DNA of 64,000 bases from Fimousia sp045616445. Its GTDB lineage: Bacteria; Bacillota; Clostridia; Lachnospirales; Lachnospiraceae. This document shows positions 59,884-64,000 of the stretch, piece by piece. Within the stretch, counting starts at the first letter, position 1. Every line of letters starts with the position of its first letter. The stretch is taken from NCBI GenBank assembly GCA_045616445.1, contig JAZLGR010000026.1, forward strand, positions 62,001 through 126,000. The letters are read 5' to 3'. Position numbers and translations under genes: made by a program. The notes below the pieces were generated by a model. The model was not told where the DNA came from, did no database searches, and saw only the letters and a program-made list of their open reading frames with translations.

Positions 59884-61287
59884 TTATTCTTTATCCTGAT
59901 ATTCTTTTTTCAGACGTTCCCGTTCGCGCTGGGCCATGGCCTTGCGTTCCCGTTCTCTCTTCTGCTTTCTTGCCTGTACACGTCTGCGTCGTTCTGCTTC
60001 CTTGCGACGCTTTCTACGCACTGCCTGTACATAGATGATACGGATGATGGCAATCAGCAGTAATACAATGACTACGCCAAGTACTACTTTGGCAAGAATT
60101 CCGGAGGAATCTTCCATATTAGATGCCTCATGCTTATCATAGATGATCTTCTCTTCCGCTGTTGTGCTGACACGCTTCTTCGCTGTGGAAGCCGCAGTTC
60201 CATAGATACTCAAATCCTGCTTTTTGTCGATATATTTGAATAAGGATGTCATATCCTTATAAGTTCCAACGGAGTTTGTGCTCTTTAATACGACGCCGCA
60301 TAATACTCTGCCCTGAATCTTTGCATAGGCAACTAAAGTACCACCGGCTTTGATGGTATAACCTGTCTTGCCGCCCACGCACTTCTTATAGTAGTAGTCA
60401 CTCTTCTTCTGGATCATACGGTTGCCCATCTTGATCTTACGCTTTTTGTGATACTTGTTGGTTGGTGCGAGCGTATACTTCGGTGTGTTCATGATCTTGC
60501 GAAGGGTCTTATTCTCGTAAGCTGCCTTTGCGATCAGCGCCATATCCTCAGCCGTTGTATAGTGGTCATCGTCCGGAAGACCGCTGGAGTTTACAAAATG
60601 CGTCTTCTTACATCCCAGTTCATCGGCTCTTTCGTTCATCAACTGTGCATATCCTTCCAAATCCCCACCGATATCATAAGCAATGCCGTGGGCCACATCA
60701 TTAGCTGACTTGAGCATCATGGCATATAAGCTCTGAGAGAGAGAAAGTCGTTCTCCTTTCTTGATTCCCAGGACAGAACTGCCTTTTTCTACAGAACGAA
60801 GTGCCTGTTTGGAGAAATGAATCGCATCACCTAAATCCTTATTCTCCAACGCAACCAGCGCTGTCATGATCTTGGTAATACTTGCAGGGTACATCTTATC
60901 AGTTTCATTCTTTTTATAGAGAACTTCCCCAGTTTCAAGATCCACTACAATGGCCGCTTCACCTATAATATCTATATCATTCTGTGTATAGGTTTTTCTG
61001 GTTTTATTACGAATTACTGCTGCTGTTGTTGCTTCTGTCTGCTCTTCGGTTGTCTCCGCAGTAGCATCTTCCTTCTGATCTTTCTTCTTGTCCTTCTTCT
61101 TTGTGTCCTCGGTTACGCCCATCTCTTCATCAGCTGCACCGGATGGAAGGTCCTCAATGTTGGTATCTGTGGAAATATCCGTGGAAATTTTTGTCGTTTT
61201 TTTCTTTTTGGCTGCGAAGCTGTCCATCGGAGAAGAAAGGACGAGCATCATTGCCAGGGCAAATGCCATATATCTAAATCTATTCAT
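59884..61287 (-). CDS. D-alanyl-D-alanine carboxypeptidase with a basic cytoplasmic tail
   Basis: 467 residues. A signal peptide (LAMMLVLSSPMDSFA) is followed by a Lys- and Thr/Glu-rich linker to about 105. The S11 peptidase domain then has PASITKIM (nucleophile Ser), KSANDVAHG and GGKTGYTIKAGG. After the catalytic domain a membrane helix (VVLGVVIVLLLIAIIRIIYV, about 400-420) leads to about 45 residues of nearly pure Arg, Lys and Glu, presumably cytoplasmic. Most DacA proteins end in an amphipathic helix instead. It trims the terminal D-Ala of stem peptides. Confidence 0.92.
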   Translation of the reverse strand: MNRFRYMAFALAMMLVLSSPMDSFAAKKKKTTKISTDISTDTNIEDLPSGAADEEMGVTEDTKKKDKKKDQKEDATAETTEEQTEATTAAVIRNKTRKTYTQNDIDIIGEAAIVVDLETGEVLYKKNETDKMYPASITKIMTALVALENKDLGDAIHFSKQALRSVEKGSSVLGIKKGERLSLSQSLYAMMLKSANDVAHGIAYDIGGDLEGYAQLMNERADELGCKKTHFVNSSGLPDDDHYTTAEDMALIAKAAYENKTLRKIMNTPKYTLAPTNKYHKKRKIKMGNRMIQKKSDYYYKKCVGGKTGYTIKAGGTLVAYAKIQGRVLCGVVLKSTNSVGTYKDMTSLFKYIDKKQDLSIYGTAASTAKKRVSTTAEEKIIYDKHEASNMEDSSGILAKVVLGVVIVLLLIAIIRIIYVQAVRRKRRKEAERRRRVQARKQKRERERKAMAQRERERLKKEYQDKE

Positions 61288-61317
61288 AAATAATCTACCT
61301 CCAAATTTTACTTATGT

Positions 61318-61344
61318 ATTATACCATATTTATAGAAAGTTTTA
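61318..61344 (-). promoter_or_regulatory. Probable promoter of the carboxypeptidase gene
   Basis: On the minus strand TGGTATAAT gives an extended -10 (TATAAT at 61323-61318); the -35 (TTAAAA) is weak. The motif ACTTTCTATA occurs twice upstream of it, one copy in the spacer region. Confidence 0.5.
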
Positions 61345-61550
61345 AGCACAAAATCATTTGATATATCTATAGAAAGTGTGAATAAATTCAATTATACTTT
61401 TCAAAAAAACTATGGTAATATAACAACTGTAAATAAGTTTATTAATTTCATGCATCTTTTTTCTTCTTTTAAATGTTTGTTTGTGTGAATACTCTTTTTT
61501 CTATTGTTTTCAATAGTTTTTTAGATTAACAGACGCATGAATTTAATATG

Positions 61551-61584
61551 AGAGCACCTATCCGCCAATGGGTGCTCTCTTTTT
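61551..61584 (+). terminator. Plus-strand terminator with no upstream gene
   Basis: AGAGCACC pairs with GGTGCTCT around an 11-base loop and is followed by CTTTTTGC. Nothing on the + strand between 61288 and 61550 is a recognisable gene. A small CTATTG/CAATAG hairpin with T6 lies just before it at 61501-61522. The stretch 61345-61500 is AT-rich, with nothing else seen. Confidence 0.6.
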
Positions 61585-61601
61585 GCTTTATGGTAAAAAA
61601 A

Positions 61602-61627
61602 ATCCCGAAAGAATCATCTTTCGGGAT
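61602..61627 (-). terminator. Terminator of tRNA-Lys
   Basis: ATCCCGAAAGA (61602-61612) pairs with TCTTTCGGGAT (61617-61627) around ATCA; TTTTTTTACC follows on the minus strand, directly after the tRNA. Confidence 0.88.
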
Positions 61628-61631
61628 CTGA

Positions 61632-61704
61632 TACACCATCAGGGACTCGAACCCTGGACAAATAGATTAAGAGTCTACTGCTCTACCAACTGAGCTAATG
61701 GTGC
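61632..61704 (-). tRNA. tRNA-Lys (CUU)
   Basis: On the minus strand GCACCATTAGCTCAGTTGGT opens a full cloverleaf. The anticodon stem-loop is TAGA-CTCTTAA-TCTA, giving anticodon CUU for lysine AAG codons. The T loop is GTTCGAGTC and the acceptor stem GCACCAT/ATGGTGT. CCA is not encoded, so the cca gene product at 17770 must add it. It stands alone between its own promoter and terminator. Confidence 0.97.
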
Positions 61705-61729
61705 ATATGCATTTCTTAACGCAAAAACT

Positions 61730-61758
61730 ATAATATCACATGCAAATCAGAAATGCAA
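61730..61758 (-). promoter_or_regulatory. Promoter of tRNA-Lys
   Basis: Read on the minus strand: TTGCAT (61758-61753), 17-base spacer, TATTAT (61735-61730), about 25 bases before the mature 5' end. Confidence 0.65.
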
Positions 61759-61777
61759 GTTATTTTTTAAAAGTTTT

Positions 61778-62413
61778 TTACCGATAAGCCACCAGACGGT
61801 TGATCGGCTTTCCTTCTGCCACAAACTTGGTTTCATATTCTGTCATAACGTTGCCTTCCACATATTCACTGTTGTGAAGATCGAAGGTATAGTTTTCTAA
61901 TTTCCATCCAGCTTCTGGCACTTCTTCCAATGAAAAATCAAACAGTGGTCGGTTGTCTGTCTTGAAGATGACTTTTCCATCTGCCTTTAAGACTTTGTCA
62001 TAGCGTTTGAAGAATTCTCTGGAGGTTAATCTTCTTTTGGCATGACGTTCCTTTGGCCAAGGATCAGAGAAATTCAGATAAATCTGGTCCACTTCCCCCG
62101 GTGCAAATACATCCGGCAGATTCTCCGCATCCATACGAAGGAAGAATACATTATCTCCCTCAAACTCTGCCCGCTTTTCTAATGCTCTTACCAACACACT
62201 GGAGAATTTCTCAATTCCTACATAGTTGATTTCTGGATGCATAGCTGCTAAAGTCATCAAGAACTTGCCCTTGCCCATGCCAATCTCCAGATGGATTGGA
62301 TTGTCATTACCAAACAGCTCATGCCATCTGCCCTTCATCTGTGTTTCTTCTTTTATTACAAATTCATTGGCTGCAATCATTTCCCTTGCGCCTTTTACTG
62401 CTCTAAGTCTCAT
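61778..62413 (-). CDS. trmB: tRNA (guanine-N7-)-methyltransferase
   Basis: 211 residues, the usual bacterial length. It methylates G46 of tRNA with SAM. Motifs are HLEIGMGKGKFLMTLA (SAM site), NYVGIEKFSSVLVRAL, the conserved YLNFSDPWPKERHAKRRLTSREF, and KTDNRPLFDFS near the end. It stands between tRNA-Lys and the divergent second carboxypeptidase gene. Confidence 0.96.
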   Translation of the reverse strand: MRLRAVKGAREMIAANEFVIKEETQMKGRWHELFGNDNPIHLEIGMGKGKFLMTLAAMHPEINYVGIEKFSSVLVRALEKRAEFEGDNVFFLRMDAENLPDVFAPGEVDQIYLNFSDPWPKERHAKRRLTSREFFKRYDKVLKADGKVIFKTDNRPLFDFSLEEVPEAGWKLENYTFDLHNSEYVEGNVMTEYETKFVAEGKPINRLVAYR

Positions 62414-62490
62414 TTCGAATCTCCTGCCTAATTCTATACTTTACTTACTGCATTTTATCACAGTTTTTTCCTATTGGAAATGCCAGATAA

Positions 62491-62519
62491 TTGACTTTTT
62501 CTCCTAAAAATCATACAAT
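62491..62519 (+). promoter_or_regulatory. Promoter of the second carboxypeptidase gene
   Basis: TTGACT (62491-62496), 17-base spacer, TACAAT (62514-62519), about 45 bases before the ATG. Confidence 0.7.
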
Positions 62520-62562
62520 GTTATAGAAAATGTTCTAGATTATAACGAAAAGGAGATATAGT

Positions 62563-63732
62563 ATGAAAAGAATCAGCAGTCTGTTACTCGCTTTGATTCT
62601 CGTTTTTCAATTAGCGATTTTTCCTGTATTTGCAGATGAACCTGAAACAAAGAAGAAAACCAAGATTCCGGTATCTGGCGGAGTGATTTCTGATCTTCAT
62701 CGCGCAGACAGCGGTGATGTCTCTGTAGAAGCGAAATCCGCAATCTTAATGGATGCTGCCACAGGTGAGATTCTCTATTCCAAGAATATCGAAGCCAAGC
62801 GCTATCCAGCCAGCATCACAAAAATCATGACAACCTTAGTCGCAATTGAAAATTGTGAGTCTTTATATGATACTCTGACCTATTCCCAGCATGCCATTGA
62901 CAGCATTGAACCTGGAAGCAGTCAGATCTACATTGAACCAGGTGAACAGCTTACATTAGAAGAAAGCTTATATGCCATCATGTTGGAATCTGCCAACGAA
63001 GCCTGCAACGGTGTTGCCGAACACATTGGCGGCTCCATCGAAGGATTTGTTGACATGATGAATGCCAAAGCCAAGGAACTTGGCTGTAAGAACACCCATT
63101 TCATGAATCCGAACGGATTACACCATGACAAGCATTATGTTTGTGCTTATGATATGGCTGTGATTACAAGAGCTGCCCTTCAGAATGAGACATTCCGTAA
63201 GATTGCATCCACAGTAAGCTACACAATCCCGGTTACTAACAAGTGCAAGACACAGCGTCCTTTATGGAATCATCATAAGATGGTGAAGAAAACTGCCTAT
63301 ACCTTTGAAGGTGTAGAAGGTGGTAAGACTGGTTTTACCATGATGGCGCGTAACACTTTAGTTACCTGGTGTAAGAGAGACGGCGTGGAATTAATCTGTG
63401 TTGTTCTTCGAACAAGCAATCCTGGATGGTACGAAGACACCTATCGTCTCTTAAATTATGGTTATAACCATTACAAGGGCTACACTCCATTTGCCAACGA
63501 AATCAAGAAGAAGAACGTAGACACTTCTTCCTTCCCAGTGTTCCTAAGATCCTCCACCCCATCCATTTCCATCGTTGGGGATGAGAACTACTCCATCTTA
63601 ATGAACAAATCCACAAAACTGGGAAGCATCAAATCCAAAGTATCCGTGAAGGATGGTAAGAATGTGATGAACTTCTACTATAAGGATAAAAAAGTTGGTT
63701 CTTCCAGATTTACAGTAAAAATCCAAAAATAA
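62563..63732 (+). CDS. D-alanyl-D-alanine carboxypeptidase (DacA/PBP5-like)
   Basis: 389 residues. A signal peptide (SLLLALILVFQLAIFPVFA) has likely cleavage after VFA at about 24. The S11 motifs are PASITKIM, ESANEACNG (SAN-type) and GGKTGFTMMARN. A C-terminal beta domain (about 300-389) follows, without the membrane helix and basic tail of the paralogue at 59884. It removes the terminal D-Ala from pentapeptides and so limits cross-linking. AAAGGAG precedes the ATG. Confidence 0.94.
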   Translation: MKRISSLLLALILVFQLAIFPVFADEPETKKKTKIPVSGGVISDLHRADSGDVSVEAKSAILMDAATGEILYSKNIEAKRYPASITKIMTTLVAIENCESLYDTLTYSQHAIDSIEPGSSQIYIEPGEQLTLEESLYAIMLESANEACNGVAEHIGGSIEGFVDMMNAKAKELGCKNTHFMNPNGLHHDKHYVCAYDMAVITRAALQNETFRKIASTVSYTIPVTNKCKTQRPLWNHHKMVKKTAYTFEGVEGGKTGFTMMARNTLVTWCKRDGVELICVVLRTSNPGWYEDTYRLLNYGYNHYKGYTPFANEIKKKNVDTSSFPVFLRSSTPSISIVGDENYSILMNKSTKLGSIKSKVSVKDGKNVMNFYYKDKKVGSSRFTVKIQK

Positions 63733-63748
63733 CGATCTATATACAACG

Positions 63749-63780
63749 AATGCCGCATCAAGTGATGCGGCATTTTATAT
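63749..63780. terminator. Terminator between the carboxypeptidase gene and the next convergent gene
   Basis: AATGCCGCATCA (63749-63760) pairs with TGATGCGGCATT (63763-63774), followed by TTATATTT. Confidence 0.82.
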
Positions 63781-63802
63781 TTCACATATTTCAATTTTAT
63801 TT

Positions 63803-64000
63803 TTATTTTTCAGGAACAATGATCTGAATTGCATCTTCGATGACGGAGATTTCCGCTGGAAGGTTATTGGCAAGGACCTCTCCATCAAAATCAAGCACAA
63901 TATCTGTACCTGCAATCTGTTCGATACGCACCTTCTTTGTCTGGAAGTATATGATATCTTCTGCTTTGTGATGTTCTCCCTGTAAAAACTTGAAGATTGC
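63803..64000 (-). CDS. Diacylglycerol/lipid kinase (DagK/YegS type), C-terminal part
   Basis: The last 65 residues of a protein that begins beyond the right edge; the frame is open to base 64000. The pattern KVRIEQIAGTDIVLDFDGE then LPAEISVIEDAIQIIVPEK is that of the C-terminal beta domain of DagK/YegS lipid kinases, where a phosphorylated lipid is made from ATP and a diacylglycerol-like substrate. The catalytic N-terminal domain is outside the window. Confidence 0.75.
   Translation of the reverse strand, partial: AIFKFLQGEHHKAEDIIYFQTKKVRIEQIAGTDIVLDFDGEVLANNLPAEISVIEDAIQIIVPEK

Noticed and set aside
61331..61377. Two copies of TATAGAAAGT near the first carboxypeptidase promoter, and a similar sequence before the second, as a shared operator
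   Set aside because: The third copy is inexact and in a different orientation relative to transcription; AT-rich DNA makes such matches likely by chance.

Overview
The window looks like a chromosomal segment of an anaerobic Firmicute of class Clostridia, most likely Lachnospiraceae. The signs are AT-rich intergenic DNA with strong AGGAGG ribosome sites, a trimeric [FeFe] hydrogenase of the HydABC/Hnd type, LL-diaminopimelate aminotransferase for lysine and cell wall, NADP-type glutamate dehydrogenase, a T-box leader before proS, a SAM-I riboswitch before metK, and a Gram-positive tad/Flp pilus locus containing DUF5702- and DUF6382-like proteins. Family assignments come from motifs read by eye; no database search was possible. 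There is no prophage, insertion sequence or CRISPR array.

Layout. 1-5.8 kb (+): the end of murC, a cluster of DnaA boxes, a DnaD-domain protein and a DnaC/DnaI-type helicase loader, prs and dapL. 5.9-14.2 kb (-): a methyltransferase, an exported propeller-like protein with a C39-like tail, a small SbcD/SbcC-like pair and a class A PBP. 14.2-19.6 kb: SRP RNA with its own promoter and terminator, aroB (-), then T-box-proS-cca-tadA (+). 19.6-26.7 kb (-): hydrogenase operon, RluA-type pseudouridine synthase and a two-component system. 26.8-31.1 kb (-): panG-panB-panC-panD-coaBC, a full route from ketoisovalerate and aspartate to 4'-phosphopantetheine once pantothenate kinase is supplied from elsewhere. 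31.1-32.0 kb: a gene-poor stretch with a near-perfect promoter and terminators on both strands. 32.0-42.2 kb (-): metK with an AIM24 gene under a SAM riboswitch, murA, a glgB-like/HIT/flavin reductase/aroK cluster, and dnaX-ybaB-recR. 42.2-50.6 kb (-): the ten-gene tad pilus operon. 50.7-64 kb: DUF1002 and YfhO proteins, gdhA, an unlisted 53-residue protein, a PanE-family reductase, GH25 lysozyme, YdcF, a DUF3427-like/HNH protein, two D-Ala-D-Ala carboxypeptidases flanking tRNA-Lys(CUU) and trmB, and the end of a lipid kinase gene.

Most genes are housekeeping. The points most worth a second look are: the orphan transcription unit at 31.4-31.8 kb, which has an sRNA or type I toxin-antitoxin layout; a GlgB-family protein with the nucleophile and a second catalytic aspartate replaced; a TadE-like pilin ending in two cysteine motifs; a TadZ homologue without a P-loop and a TadC with an inserted outer domain; the DnaA-box cluster ahead of the helicase-loader genes; a standalone DUF3427-like/HNH fusion; and 14-bp triplications that put stop codons in all three frames after two genes.
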